Translations under genes and position numbers: made by a program | NCBI RefSeq assembly: GCF_000829195.1 | Contig: NZ_AP013294.1 | Span: forward strand, 2,863,001-2,927,000 | DNA: 64,000 bases | Reading direction: 5' to 3' | Source: Bacillus sp. OxB-1 | GTDB taxonomy: Bacteria > Bacillota > Bacilli > Bacillales_A > Planococcaceae | Part shown: positions 1-7,949 of the stretch, piece after piece | How positions within the stretch are numbered: the stretch's first letter is position 1 | How the letters are laid out: each line of letters opens with the position of its first letter | The notes under the pieces: generated by a model | Database searches by the model: none | What the model saw: the letters and a program-made list of their open reading frames with translations, nothing else | Told to the model about the DNA's origin: nothing

Positions 1-281
1 CGTGCCACTGCTTCATTGATTTTCGGATTGTATTTCATCGTACAGGAACCGAGTGGATAAAACCCCGTGTCTACCCCATGGTTCCGGTTGGAAAGGGCTG
101 TGTAATGACGCATGATATCCAGTTCGGAAACTTCCGGGAGCTCCGCTGCCTCTTCGCGGATAAAATCGGTCGGCATCAGATCCGCCAAGTTCACTTCCGG
201 CACGTCTAATTCAGGAAGGCTGTAGCCAATGCGGCCTTCTTTCGATAGTTCAAAGATAAGTGGCTGATTCTCTTTATGCAT
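1..281 (-). CDS. gcvPB: Glycine decarboxylase P-protein subunit 2 (partial, N-terminal part)
   Basis: This is the start of the PLP-binding half of the two-subunit glycine dehydrogenase (P-protein), which decarboxylates glycine and passes the aminomethyl group to the H-protein lipoyl arm. The ATG at 281 overlaps the gcvPA stop (274-276), so the two subunits are translationally coupled. About 93 codons are visible; they read [20 protein letters not shown] and later contain the family stretch [10 protein letters not shown]. The gene runs off the left edge of the window, so the PLP lysine region is not visible. Confidence 0.95.
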   Translation of the reverse strand, partial: MHKENQPLIFELSKEGRIGYSLPELDVPEVNLADLMPTDFIREEAAELPEVSELDIMRHYTALSNRNHGVDTGFYPLGSCTMKYNPKINEAVA

Positions 282-1620
282 GAAGGGCCTCCATTTCCTG
301 CACAAGTGCATCGATTTCTTCTTTTGTCCGCTGTTCCGTGACAGCGATCAACGCATGATTGGCGAATTCCGGATACGTTAGGCCGAGATCGTAACCGCCG
401 ATCATCCCTTTTTCCAATAGACGGGCGTTTACTTCCTTCACAGCCTTTTTACAATCGACGACAATCTCGTTGAAATGGGCATTTCCAAATTTAACTGCAA
501 AACCGGCTTTTTCAAATGCTTCCTTGGCATACCGGGTCTTGGCGATATTATGATAAGCGATCTGTTGTACACCCACTTTTCCAAGTGCAGTCATCGCAAC
601 CGAAGCTGCCAAAGCATTTAACGCTTGGTTGGAACAGATGTTGGATGTCGCTTTATCACGGCGGATATGCTGTTCACGGGCTTGTAAAGTCAATACGTAC
701 CCACGGCGCCCTTCGTCATCTGTCGTTTCACCGACAAGCCGGCCTGGAACTTTCCGCATTAATTTTTTCGTGACCGCAAAATATCCGCAATGCGGACCGC
801 CGAATTGTTCGGATATCCCAAATGGCTGGGCATCTCCAACCGTAATATCGGCTCCGAGTTTCCCTGGCGGCGTGAGGACGCCGAGGGCAAGCGGGTTGGC
901 TGATACGACGAAGAGACCGCCTTTTTCATGGGTCAGGTCGCCTATTTTTTGAAGGTCTTCGATTTGACCGAAGAAGTTCGGATATTGGACGAGCACCGCT
1001 GCCGTTTCTTCATCCACCAAAGACGCCAGTTGGTCGATATCCGTGATGCCGTCTTTTTGTGGAACAAGGACAACGTCGATGGATTGGCCTTGTGCATAGG
1101 TCGTGACGACATCGCGGGCTTCCGGATGAACCGTTTCGGAAACAAGCAATTTCTTACGCTTCGTGTGACCAGCCGCCAGCGTACCTGCTTCCGCCAACGA
1201 AGTCCCGCCATCGTACATCGAGGAGTTGGCAAGATCCATGCCTGTCAGTTCACAGATCATCGTTTGGAATTCAAAAATAGCTTGCAATTCCCCTTGGGAA
1301 ATTTCCGGTTGATACGGAGTGTATGCCGTATAAAATTCCGAACGGGATATGACGTGGTCGACGATGATTGGTTTGTAATGATCATAGACGCCCGCTCCAA
1401 GGAAGGAGACATGCGTGCTCGAATTTGCGTTTTGGGAGGCCAATGCCGCAAGCTCCTTAGTCAATGCCGATTCGGACTTGGCCGATTTGATGTTATATTC
1501 TCCTTTAAATCGAACTTTCACAGGAATATCTTCAAAAAGTTCATCTACTGATGAGATGCCGATCGCTTTCAACATTTCTTCGCGATCCGTTTCCGTCATT
1601 GGAAGATAACGATGCTTCAT
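274..1620 (-). CDS. gcvPA: Glycine decarboxylase P-protein subunit 1
   Basis: The 448 aa product is the first subunit of the glycine cleavage P-protein and has the full family length. It begins [17 protein letters not shown] and contains typical stretches such as [11 protein letters not shown] and [12 protein letters not shown] (about residue 135). It lies 21 bp after gcvT and overlaps gcvPB by 8 bp. Together with gcvT this forms an operon under the glycine riboswitch at 2800-2955. The H-protein and lipoamide dehydrogenase are encoded elsewhere. The identification is firm. Confidence 0.97.
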   Translation of the reverse strand: MKHRYLPMTETDREEMLKAIGISSVDELFEDIPVKVRFKGEYNIKSAKSESALTKELAALASQNANSSTHVSFLGAGVYDHYKPIIVDHVISRSEFYTAYTPYQPEISQGELQAIFEFQTMICELTGMDLANSSMYDGGTSLAEAGTLAAGHTKRKKLLVSETVHPEARDVVTTYAQGQSIDVVLVPQKDGITDIDQLASLVDEETAAVLVQYPNFFGQIEDLQKIGDLTHEKGGLFVVSANPLALGVLTPPGKLGADITVGDAQPFGISEQFGGPHCGYFAVTKKLMRKVPGRLVGETTDDEGRRGYVLTLQAREQHIRRDKATSNICSNQALNALAASVAMTALGKVGVQQIAYHNIAKTRYAKEAFEKAGFAVKFGNAHFNEIVVDCKKAVKEVNARLLEKGMIGGYDLGLTYPEFANHALIAVTEQRTKEEIDALVQEMEALHA

Positions 1621-1641
1621 GCCCTTCTATCCCCTTTTCAA

Positions 1642-2739
1642 TTATCGTTTGTAAAACGGTGTTGCAATAATGACTGCTTTGAGGCGCTTATTCCGAATTT
1701 CGACAAACACTTCAGTCCCTTCGGCAGTGTGTTCGCTTTTCAATAAAGCGAAGCCGATATTCTTTTTCAATGTCGGCGATTGGGTACCCGTTGTCACTTC
1801 ACCGATCTCTTCATCGTCCAAAAACACTTTATACCCCGTGCGCGGGATTCCTTTATCGATCATTTCTATTCCGATCAGTTTCCGTGGTGCACCGTGTTCT
1901 TTTTGTTGGACGAGTGCAGATTTCCCAATGAAGTCTGCCTCCTTATTCGTTTTGACGACAAAGCCGAGCCCCGCTTCCAATGGGGAGATGTCTTTTGACA
2001 GCTCCTGCCCATATAATGGCAAGCCGGCTTCAAAACGCAAGGTGTCCCTTGCTCCCAAACCAGCTGGAACGATCCCTTCTTCCGCTCCAGCTTCCAGGAT
2101 TGCCGGCCACAGGGCTACGATCGCATCAGGGGAACCATAGATTTCAAATCCATCCTCTCCCGTATATCCGGTCCGCGAAATCATGACCGAATGCCCGTCT
2201 ACGTCAACATTGTCTTTGAACCGGAAGAATTTGATCTCTTCCAACGGTTCATCCGTCAACCTTTGAAGCACCGTTTGAGCAGCGGGCCCTTGCAGCGCCA
2301 ATAAGGCAAAGGAAGCGGACTGGTCATCGACCGTCACATCATCGGTCGCATGCTGCTTCAGCCAATCCACGTCTTTTTCAATGTTAGACGCATTCACGAC
2401 GAGGAAGTAATCATTTTCGTCACGCTTGTAAATGAGAAGATCGTCAATCGTACCGCCATCGTCGTAACACATTACAGTGTATTGCGCTTGGCCTGTTTTC
2501 AACTTGGAAACATCATTCGTCACAAGTTTCTGTAAATAAGACAGAGCCCCGTCCCCGCTTACGACGACTTCCCCCATATGGGAAACATCGAAAAGCCCGG
2601 CTTTCGTCCGAACAGCCTCATGTTCCGCTTTGATGCCCGAAAATTGGACAGGCAGCTCCCATCCGCCAAAATCAATTGTCTTGCCGCCGTACTCTTTATA
2701 GCTGTCAAAAAGAGCAGTCCGTTTTAATCCTTCTGCCAC
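1642..2739 (-). CDS. gcvT: Glycine cleavage system aminomethyltransferase (T-protein)
   Basis: The 365 aa protein transfers the methylene group from aminomethylated H-protein to tetrahydrofolate and releases ammonia. It has the normal length and the expected landmarks: the N-terminal [11 protein letters not shown] segment, [14 protein letters not shown] in the middle (about residue 190) and [18 protein letters not shown]. The start is GTG at 2739, chosen because AGGGGGA lies at the right spacing upstream. It is the first gene behind the riboswitch and terminator, so its expression should rise when glycine is abundant. Confidence 0.97.
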   Translation of the reverse strand: MAEGLKRTALFDSYKEYGGKTIDFGGWELPVQFSGIKAEHEAVRTKAGLFDVSHMGEVVVSGDGALSYLQKLVTNDVSKLKTGQAQYTVMCYDDGGTIDDLLIYKRDENDYFLVVNASNIEKDVDWLKQHATDDVTVDDQSASFALLALQGPAAQTVLQRLTDEPLEEIKFFRFKDNVDVDGHSVMISRTGYTGEDGFEIYGSPDAIVALWPAILEAGAEEGIVPAGLGARDTLRFEAGLPLYGQELSKDISPLEAGLGFVVKTNKEADFIGKSALVQQKEHGAPRKLIGIEMIDKGIPRTGYKVFLDDEEIGEVTTGTQSPTLKKNIGFALLKSEHTAEGTEVFVEIRNKRLKAVIIATPFYKR

Positions 2740-2763
2740 ACCGCATTCCCCCTAAAAAATGAT

Positions 2764-2801
2764 AAAAAAAGACAGAGGTTCCCTAATTGAGAACCTCTGT
2801 C
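2764..2801 (-). terminator. Riboswitch-controlled intrinsic terminator upstream of gcvT
   Basis: On the minus strand an 11 bp perfect stem (2791-2801 with 2771-2781, reading GACAGAGGTTC and its complement) with a nine-base loop is followed by a run of seven T. Its 5' arm adjoins the end of the second glycine aptamer, which fits a transcription-attenuation expression platform where ligand binding blocks the terminator. Confidence 0.9.
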
Positions 2802-2955
2802 CTGTTACCTGAAAGATTGACCTTGCGGCTTTCCTCGTTGGTGGCCGGCTCATCCGGCGCTCTCCAGAGACGCGTCATGTATGAGTCTTTTTGCCTGAGA
2901 GATTCGCAACCTCTGTTACTTGCTCCTTCGGCGACGCTTTCGCGTACTCTCCACA
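2800..2955 (-). promoter_or_regulatory. Tandem glycine riboswitch
   Basis: Two aptamers are recognisable on the minus strand. The first (about 2955-2882) has GGAGAGT, GCCGAAGGAGCAA and AATCTCTCAGGCAAAAAGACT; the second (about 2876-2800) has GGAGAGCGCCGGA, CCACCAACGAGGAAA and AATCTTTCAGGTAACAGGAC. These are the conserved blocks of the gcvT-type glycine riboswitch, and the paired arrangement is the common form ahead of gcv operons. The stretch 2956-3147 upstream should hold the promoter, but I see no clear -35/-10 pair there. Confidence 0.93.
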
Positions 2956-3147
2956 TACAATCATTCGCAGTATTCGATTATGTCTAGACACGAAATGTCC
3001 TATCGCCATATATCTTAACATTACGAATGAGAAAGCGCAATTGTTTTTAAGAGTTCGCTTCATTTCCGAACAATACAACATAAAAGAATGTTATCTTTCG
3101 GATTTTGGCATTCGATCTATATTTCATGCTATTTCAAATCTGTTGCT

Positions 3148-3690
3148 TCATTTTTTCCCGGCGGTTTCCTTTGGCTTGGCCTCCCATTTTAATCGGTAAA
3201 TTTGAAAGGCGATATAATCCGTAATTTCCCGCAATGTCCGATTCTTTGTTTCCACTTTGAAATGGGCCGCAGCCAAATAAGCCGGCTTCCGTTCTTCATA
3301 CAGGCTTTCCAGACCGGCGCGGGTGGACCGCTGCACAATCGGCCGCTTTTTCGGTTTGGCTATGCGTTGCCATATGTTTTGGAATGGGGCATTCAAGAAA
3401 AAGACCAGTCCTGTGCTTCGCATGATATCCCGGTTCACTTTTCGAACCGGCACGCCTCCTCCTGTCGCAATGATGCAACTTTCATCCCGGAATGTTTGAA
3501 GAAATTCGGTTTCCATCTCACGGAAACGCTCCTCTCCATACGTCTCGAAAATTTCAGCGATGGACATCCCCATTTTTTTCACGATTTCTTGATCCATATC
3601 ATAAAACGGCATTTTGACGACATAGCTTAACCGTCGACCGATTGCACTTTTACCACTTCCCATGTAGCCGATTAAATAAACTTTCTTCAT
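3148..3690 (-). CDS. aroK: Shikimate kinase
   Basis: The protein (about 180 aa) phosphorylates shikimate in the chorismate pathway. It has the P-loop GYMGSGKS at its N-terminus, the DxD motif in FYDMDQEI, the substrate-binding arginine region GEERFREMETE, and ATGGGVP. I place the start at the ATG at 3690 (MKKVYLIGYMGSGKS) because this matches the family N-terminus and GGGTGATG precedes it; an in-frame ATG at 3702 is possible. It follows comGG closely, so in the lysogen it is cut off from the comG promoter by 49 kb and must use a nearer promoter. Confidence 0.93.
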   Translation of the reverse strand: MKKVYLIGYMGSGKSAIGRRLSYVVKMPFYDMDQEIVKKMGMSIAEIFETYGEERFREMETEFLQTFRDESCIIATGGGVPVRKVNRDIMRSTGLVFFLNAPFQNIWQRIAKPKKRPIVQRSTRAGLESLYEERKPAYLAAAHFKVETKNRTLREITDYIAFQIYRLKWEAKPKETAGKK

Positions 3691-3719
3691 TTCATCACCC
3701 ATCTATTGCAAAAACCTCA

Positions 3720-3893
3720 TTATTGCTGCATAGTTTTCACTGTTTCATTTTTATAATACGTCTCAACGGAGTCAAACGTCCTGTTTAGACTATCATGCCA
3801 TGAAACGAGGGTGAAAAGGAAGAGGCTGACGAAAAATAGTAAAACAATGGCTGCTGCCAACATGGCGCCGCGTTCATTCCGGATAAAGCCCAA
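3720..3893 (-). CDS. comGG: Competence pseudopilin-type protein ComGG (short form)
   Basis: By position this is the last gene of the comG operon. Its product has the short hydrophilic start GFIRNERGAM followed by a single hydrophobic helix (LAAAIVLLFFVSLFLFTLV), typical of ComGG. At about 57 to 67 aa it is only about half the length of Bacillus subtilis ComGG (about 124 aa), so it may be naturally short or truncated. The TTG at 3893 is favoured because AAAGGGGG lies seven bases upstream; an ATG at 3923 is also in frame. It overlaps comGF by about 20 bp. Confidence 0.65.
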   Translation of the reverse strand: MGFIRNERGAMLAAAIVLLFFVSLFLFTLVSWHDSLNRTFDSVETYYKNETVKTMQQ

Positions 3894-4299
3894 CGGCAAA
3901 CCCCCTTTCTCTGACGAGTCCATCCAGCATCGTCACGTGAGCTGTGATCATTGACCCGTCAACTGTAAAATTCACTGAACGTACGTTGGTGAGGATGGGC
4001 ACATGCCCTTCCCCGGCTTTTTGCCAACGGATGACATTTCCCGATTGGCTGACATGATAGGTGGACCGGTCAATCCGTAAACTGAGCTTGTTTGCATCCG
4101 CGATTTCAAGGGTACTGACATTTGTCAACAACCGTTGCAGATCAATCGCAAACAGTTCCCATTCCGTTGCTGAATGATCGGAGAACTGCCGTTCAATGGG
4201 AGCTTTCCACACAAAAAACAGTAAGAAAAGCTGAAGGAATGCAATTGTGATCAGCAAGTGAAAGATGCTTTCCAGGAAGGTGTACCCTTGCTCATCCAT
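3874..4299 (-). CDS. comGF: Competence pseudopilin ComGF
   Basis: The product begins MDEQGYTFLESIFHLLITIA, a type IV pilin-like prepilin signal (GYTFLE) followed by a hydrophobic helix. The remainder is a small globular domain. It belongs to the DNA-uptake pseudopilus and is processed by ComC. The ATG at 4299 is chosen because GAGG lies six bases upstream and it follows the comGE stop directly; upstream ATGs at 4320 and 4383 would overlap comGE. Confidence 0.85.
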   Translation of the reverse strand: MDEQGYTFLESIFHLLITIAFLQLFLLFFVWKAPIERQFSDHSATEWELFAIDLQRLLTNVSTLEIADANKLSLRIDRSTYHVSQSGNVIRWQKAGEGHVPILTNVRSVNFTVDGSMITAHVTMLDGLVRERGFAVGLYPE

Positions 4300-4307
4300 C
4301 CCGTTCC

Positions 4308-4604
4308 TCAACCGGCGCATCTTGTTTCCGTCCCGTCTATAACCGGGTAGGAGACGCAGACGGTCCCCCCCGACACTTCCCATTCATACGAAACATCGTC
4401 AATACGGAGGATTCCAGTCGTCTGCCCGATTGCCTGGTAAAGGATAGCCCCTTTGTAGGCTGCTTCCATCGCATACATCCCTCTCTTTTTTTCATGGAAA
4501 TTTGCACTCATACGGGCTCCGAATGGCAAAAGCGTACCGAAGATGACAATGACGACCGTTAACGTGAGGATTGCTTCCGGCCACGAATATCCTTTCTCAT
4601 TCAT
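4308..4604 (-). CDS. comGE: Competence pseudopilin ComGE
   Basis: This 98 aa protein starts MNEKGYSWPEAILTLTVVIV, a short basic leader followed by a hydrophobic helix as in minor pseudopilins, although the leader (GYSWPE) departs from the canonical GFTLIE. The start at 4604 is supported by GGGAGGGTGG upstream and it overlaps the end of comGD by 8 bp. Position between comGD and comGF gives the name. Confidence 0.85.
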   Translation of the reverse strand: MNEKGYSWPEAILTLTVVIVIFGTLLPFGARMSANFHEKKRGMYAMEAAYKGAILYQAIGQTTGILRIDDVSYEWEVSGGTVCVSYPVIDGTETRCAG

Positions 4605-5040
4605 ATACGACCACCCTCCCCCGCAAAAATTGAAACCGGATTTCAAAATCCCCGCTTTTTCCAACCAATGTGGCAGTGCCGGAATTTACGATATTTCCGT
4701 CTCCTTGGAACTCGACCCTGTAACCGACACTGCTGGCGTAATACATCCCTTCCGGAAATGAGCCTCTCGCGATTTCCTCTGAAGAAACGTATGTGATATA
4801 ATCCCTTCCCCCATTCCGGATCGCCATCCTTGTATAAGCATTATGCGCAATCGAATAAGCCTGCATGTCATAAATGGCTGCAATGAAAGCCTGCATCGCT
4901 TCCCTTTCAGTCTTCTCCTTGATCCACTTGTCTCCAATCGGCAAGATGATTATTGTCAAAATGGCCATGACGGATAGGACCAACAGCATCTCAAGAAAGG
5001 TGAACCCATGCTCATTATGTCCCCGATGCTTCTCCAGCAT
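4597..5040 (-). CDS. comGD: Competence pseudopilin ComGD
   Basis: The 147 aa minor pseudopilin has a clear class III prepilin signal, HGFTFLEMLLVLSVMAIL, at residues 11-28, followed by a coiled N-terminal helix and a small beta domain. It takes part in the competence pseudopilus that carries DNA through the cell wall. Its start overlaps the end of comGC (5015-5310). In the lysogen it is separated from the comG promoter by the prophage. Confidence 0.9.
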   Translation of the reverse strand: MLEKHRGHNEHGFTFLEMLLVLSVMAILTIIILPIGDKWIKEKTEREAMQAFIAAIYDMQAYSIAHNAYTRMAIRNGGRDYITYVSSEEIARGSFPEGMYYASSVGYRVEFQGDGNIVNSGTATLVGKSGDFEIRFQFLRGRVVVYE

Positions 5041-5310
5041 GGCCTGTCACTTCCACTTTCCCGTCACCGTCTATGAACAATTCCCTGCCATCCGGGCAGC
5101 TTGCTCCTTCCGGCAGATAATCAGCATCCGATAATTCCCCTATCGAACTCGGAATCTGCTTCTTCTCCATCTTATAGGCCTCCACCTGCCCTTGCACCAT
5201 CCGCACATAAGCTTGGCAGCCCTTTTCGTCGATGGACTTCGAATGTTTCGTCACGTTCGGGATGGCAACTAAAATTAATATAGAAATAATTAACAACACG
5301 ATCATCATTT
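5015..5310 (-). pseudogene. comGC: comGC, 3' fragment (major competence pseudopilin split by prophage)
   Basis: This is the distal part of the major pseudopilin gene. It reads MMIVLLIISILILVAIPNVT and continues with a cysteine-containing pilin domain (GCQAYVRMVQGQVEAYKMEK). The prepilin leader is missing; it lies 49 kb away at 54281-54331. Joining the two pieces at the shared 11 bp core gives an uninterrupted frame of the expected length (about 110 aa). In the lysogen an in-frame TAA directly precedes the first ATG, so any product would lack its processing site and should not assemble. Confidence 0.95.
5300..5310. other. attL core
   Basis: The 11 bp GATCATCATTT here is repeated exactly at 54281-54291. 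Flanking bases differ at both ends, which defines the maximal common core. Read on the minus strand it supplies the codons ATG ATG ATC of comGC, so excision by recombination between the copies restores the gene precisely. Confidence 0.93.
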
Positions 5311-5422
5311 AAAACTGCTTTTCCTGTCATTTTCAGGACAAGTAAAACCTTGCTGCCATGCGGTGTAGATCAAACTATACGCCGCTTTTCTTTTCTTCAT
5401 TTACCTGACAGTGTTTACTTCA

Positions 5423-5503
5423 GTGGTTTTTATGTGAATGGACCACAGAAAAGACCACATTATTATGATTGAAAAAGTGATTTCTTTAAAAAAAGACCAC
5501 ATT
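5423..5503. repeat. Putative integrase arm-binding sites, left attP arm
   Basis: The 13-mer AAAAGACCACATT occurs at 5449-5461 and again at 5491-5503, exactly 42 bp apart (about four helical turns). Related GTGGT cores lie at 5423 and, inverted, at 5441-5446. The same core (AATGTGGTTTTT and CTGTGGTTTT) lies beside the other att site at 54185-54206. This distribution on both sides of the core is what arm-type sites for a lambda-like integrase look like. The rest of 5311-5553 holds no gene that I can see. Confidence 0.65.
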
Positions 5504-5553
5504 TGAAAAAAACCTTCTATAATTAGTAGTTATTTTGGCGATATGTTAAAACA

Positions 5554-5590
5554 TTAAAACAGCCACCGACTTGATTGAGTCAGTGGCTGT
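5554..5590 (-). terminator. Intrinsic terminator after the DUF3006 gene
   Basis: On the minus strand a 13 bp stem (5578-5590 with 5559-5571), containing one G-U pair only in that orientation, is followed by TTTTAAT. It closes the two-gene unit 5596-6884 and insulates it from attL. Confidence 0.85.
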
Positions 5591-5595
5591 TCGTT

Positions 5596-5847
5596 TCATT
5601 TGTTTTTATTCTTCAATTTTTCGAGCAAACTGTTTACTTTGTCGCGTGTGATTTCAGTCTCACCTATTATAAGTTCGATTTCATATCCCGCATCCAATTG
5701 GCTAATCAACACGATGTCACCCTCTGAAATTTCAGCATTGATTTCATTGAATGGAATAATAAGCTGATTTTCTTCGTCGGGATGTTCTAGAAACACATAC
5801 TGCCCTTCTTCAATACGGTCAAGTGTGTATTTTACTTTTTCCCTCAT
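5596..5847 (-). CDS. DUF3006-family small protein
   Basis: The 83 aa acidic protein (MREKVKYTLDRIEEGQYVFL) resembles DUF3006, a small beta-rich domain often encoded next to ComEC-like metallo-beta-lactamases. It overlaps the upstream lactamase gene by 4 bp, so the two are co-translated, and it ends at its own terminator. There is no signal peptide, while its partner is secreted, so a direct partnership outside the cell is not obvious. Its function is not known. Confidence 0.75.
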   Translation of the reverse strand: MREKVKYTLDRIEEGQYVFLEHPDEENQLIIPFNEINAEISEGDIVLISQLDAGYEIELIIGETEITRDKVNSLLEKLKNKNK

Positions 5848-6884
5848 CGCTCACACGCCCATCCGTCTTTGTCTCGGTCCATTTTCGACTGATATGCCGG
5901 ATGGCCGGATGAAACCCCTTTAGGATACACCTTTCTCAGCTCGGTGCAATTTTTGAAGTTAGTTTGTGTTGGCGCAGGTTTAGCAGCCGGTTTTGGTGCC
6001 GGCTTAGTTGCTGGTTTCGGAGCAGGCTTTGCTGGTGCCGTTGCTTTGCTGCCACAACCAGTGGATACAGAATGCTTTACACCATTTGTGGTTACTGTGA
6101 TGTCACAATGTACCGCTGTTTTGTACGTTGTCGCACCAACATTCTTCAGACGAGCCTCAATTGCCGCATGCGGATGTCCATAGCTGTTGTTTTTTCCATA
6201 CGACAGAATCCCGACGCTCGGCTTGACGCTACTGATAAATGCTGCGGAGCTGCTCGTATTGGAGCCGTGATGTCCGTTTTTAAGGACAGTAGCAGTTACA
6301 TCGTATTTAGCTCGGATTTTGTCTTCGATTGCCGTGTTGGCATCAGCCATCAGCAAGAATGATACTTTGTTGTAAGTAAGCTTTAATACGATTGATGCGT
6401 CATTGCTATCTTTCGCATTTTCATCGGCATACAGAACCCGGACGACCATCTGCGGATCCAGCGCGAGCTTGTCCAATTCTTTTGCAACTGTGAATTTGAT
6501 GTTCTTTTTGTCGATTAGCGATAACATATTATAGTAGGTTTGTGTGGTATGCGGATAGCCGGAGTCTACGAAATTAGTTACCGGGAAAGCGTTCAGCACT
6601 GCCTCTAGCCCACCGATATGATCAGCGTCTGGATGTGTCGCTACCACATAATCAAGCCGCTTGACGCCTTTTGCCTTTAGAAACTTGACCACCTTATCGC
6701 CGGCCGATTTAGGCCCGCCATCCACTAGCATGTTTTTACCGCCAGGTGCTTGGACCAAGATGGCATCCCCTTGGCCAACATCGATAAAGTGTACTTTCAA
6801 TTCTTTGGGTGCTGCGCCAGCTGTTGCCGGTAATAAACCGATCAACAAGACAACAGTCATTACCAATGATATAAACTTTTTCAT
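5844..6884 (-). CDS. Secreted ComEC-like metallo-beta-lactamase with Excalibur domain
   Basis: The protein (about 346 aa) has a signal peptide (MKKFISLVMTVVLLIGLLPA, cleavage near AGAA), then a ComEC/Rec2-type metallo-beta-lactamase domain with VGQGDAILV and the metal motif THPDADHIGG, and a later HHGSN. A Pro/Lys/Ala repeat linker (about residues 280-305) leads to a C-terminal Excalibur calcium-binding domain ending DRDKDGWACE. The ComEC beta-lactamase domain is proposed to be the nuclease that degrades the non-transforming strand, so a secreted nuclease is plausible. Start 6884 is preferred over 6890 for spacing from GAGGGGG. It is prophage cargo next to attL. Confidence 0.85.
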   Translation of the reverse strand: MKKFISLVMTVVLLIGLLPATAGAAPKELKVHFIDVGQGDAILVQAPGGKNMLVDGGPKSAGDKVVKFLKAKGVKRLDYVVATHPDADHIGGLEAVLNAFPVTNFVDSGYPHTTQTYYNMLSLIDKKNIKFTVAKELDKLALDPQMVVRVLYADENAKDSNDASIVLKLTYNKVSFLLMADANTAIEDKIRAKYDVTATVLKNGHHGSNTSSSAAFISSVKPSVGILSYGKNNSYGHPHAAIEARLKNVGATTYKTAVHCDITVTTNGVKHSVSTGCGSKATAPAKPAPKPATKPAPKPAAKPAPTQTNFKNCTELRKVYPKGVSSGHPAYQSKMDRDKDGWACER

Positions 6885-6976
6885 TCTCATACCCCCTCAA
6901 ACTATTTACCTATCATCATAGTACGGAGTAGTGTATTATGTCTATATGTTTCTGTAAATTTTTGGAGGGGTGCAAA

Positions 6977-7282
6977 ATGAGGCTATATTCTAATGAGGTT
7001 TATCAGCGACTAGAGGACAAGGGGTTTTCTGACCTGCATGAACTACAGCGGTACATTTCTGATTTCTTGATAAACAACGGGCAAACTATTTACCATATCG
7101 GAGAGAAATACTACAGGATGCCTGTAATTGATGTAGCGCGGGGAGAAGTCAGGTTGATCGAGGTTGATAAAGAAGGTACTTACCTATACGACGCGGAAGG
7201 CAAAACTTTAAAGAGGAAAATGCCTATTGCCAAGTTTGAGGATATGGCTCAAATTGAGAAGGTGCTAACTGACGACTGCTGA
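6977..7282 (+). CDS. Hypothetical protein, plus strand
   Basis: The 101 aa soluble protein (MRLYSNEVYQRLEDKGFSDL) has a strong ribosome site (GGAGGGG) and its stop lies inside its own terminator. It is transcribed opposite to the surrounding lytic genes, which suggests expression in the lysogen. I recognise no domain. It may be a lysogenic conversion gene. Confidence 0.75.
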   Translation: MRLYSNEVYQRLEDKGFSDLHELQRYISDFLINNGQTIYHIGEKYYRMPVIDVARGEVRLIEVDKEGTYLYDAEGKTLKRKMPIAKFEDMAQIEKVLTDDC

Positions 7283-7296
7283 TGCGGTCGTTTTTT
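7272..7296 (+). terminator. Terminator of the 6977-7282 gene
   Basis: An 8 bp stem (ACGACTGC / GCGGTCGT with loop TGAT) is followed by six T. It overlaps the stop codon of the gene. Confidence 0.85.
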
Positions 7297-7634
7297 CAAT
7301 CTACACACTGGACAGACACTATATCATGCACTGATATCTTATCATGACCAAACGGCCCCTCGATTGATATGCAACCAAGTCGAGTATCGAGTTCGCAAAT
7401 TTTGCCCATATATAAATCGATACCGCCGGCCTTCCACACTTTTACTTTGGACTCGCATTGACGCTTAAAGGCCAATTCCAGTTCTTCTTGGATAGCTTGG
7501 AAATCCCATTCATCTAGTTCGGGGCGCGGTACAAAGTTATCCTCATCGTACCACTCCCTTAACTTCTCGACATGCTCTGTCAGCATCATAGCCGTCCATT
7601 TGATGGTGCCTCGATCGCGGTTATTGTTCATCAT
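7296..7634 (-). CDS. YolD-like protein
   Basis: The 112 aa protein has the YolD family pattern: RDRGTIKWTAMMLTEHVEKL at the N-terminus and an FGHDKISVHDIVSV segment near the end. YolD-like proteins usually sit next to a Y-family DNA polymerase (UvrX/DinB-type) and are induced by DNA damage. Here the partner is the small protein at 7631-7852 and no polymerase is encoded in the prophage. It is translated from an ATGATG overlapping the upstream stop and is controlled by the SOS promoter at 7875-7903. Confidence 0.85.
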   Translation of the reverse strand: MMNNNRDRGTIKWTAMMLTEHVEKLREWYDEDNFVPRPELDEWDFQAIQEELELAFKRQCESKVKVWKAGGIDLYMGKICELDTRLGCISIEGPFGHDKISVHDIVSVQCVD

Positions 7635-7852
7635 ACAATCACCCTCTCTCTTGTTGTTACAGGAACAAGCGCGAGTACATTGTCAATCAGAAAAGTTCTT
7701 CGAGACTCCCGCATGTAGCAATAAGCACGGAATGATGCCTCACCCACTTGAATCATTTTGACCCTGCGTTTGCTGATTTGGCCGTCTTTAGCCAGGTAAA
7801 TCATATCCAGCACCTCTCCATACTTTACCGACCGCTCCAATATTTTACGCAC
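7631..7852 (-). CDS. Small WYL-like domain protein
   Basis: The 73 aa product (VRKILERSVKYGEVLDMIYL) looks like an isolated WYL-type fold, a ligand-sensing domain that in small phage and Bacillus proteins accompanies YolD. The start is GTG at 7852 with GGAGGGA upstream; the longer ATG frame would run through the promoter. It is the first gene behind the LexA-type operator, so it should be made after DNA damage. Confidence 0.7.
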   Translation of the reverse strand: MRKILERSVKYGEVLDMIYLAKDGQISKRRVKMIQVGEASFRAYCYMRESRRTFLIDNVLALVPVTTRERVIV

Positions 7853-7874
7853 ACTCGTTCCCTCCTTTTCAATT

Positions 7875-7903
7875 ATTATATAGAACAATTGTTCTGTCTG
7901 CAA
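7875..7903 (-). promoter_or_regulatory. SOS promoter with LexA/DinR box
   Basis: On the minus strand TTGCAG (7903-7898) and TATAAT (7880-7875) are separated by exactly 17 bp. The spacer contains GAACAATTGTTC (7883-7894), a perfect match to the Bacillus LexA box GAAC-N4-GTTC. LexA bound here would block RNA polymerase directly. Confidence 0.93.
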
Positions 7904-7907
7904 GCAA

Positions 7908-7943
7908 ATAAAAAGGCACCCCGCCATAATGGATAGGGTGCTT
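7908..7943 (-). terminator. Terminator after the endolysin gene
   Basis: On the minus strand AAGCACCC pairs with GGGTGC around a 14-base loop and is followed by CTTTTTATT. It ends late transcription before the SOS promoter. Confidence 0.8.
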
Positions 7944-7949
7944 GTACAT

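Noticed and set aside
928..1551. A 207-codon open frame on the plus strand opposite gcvPA
   Set aside because: It is the shadow of a strongly supported gene, has no ribosome site and resembles no family.
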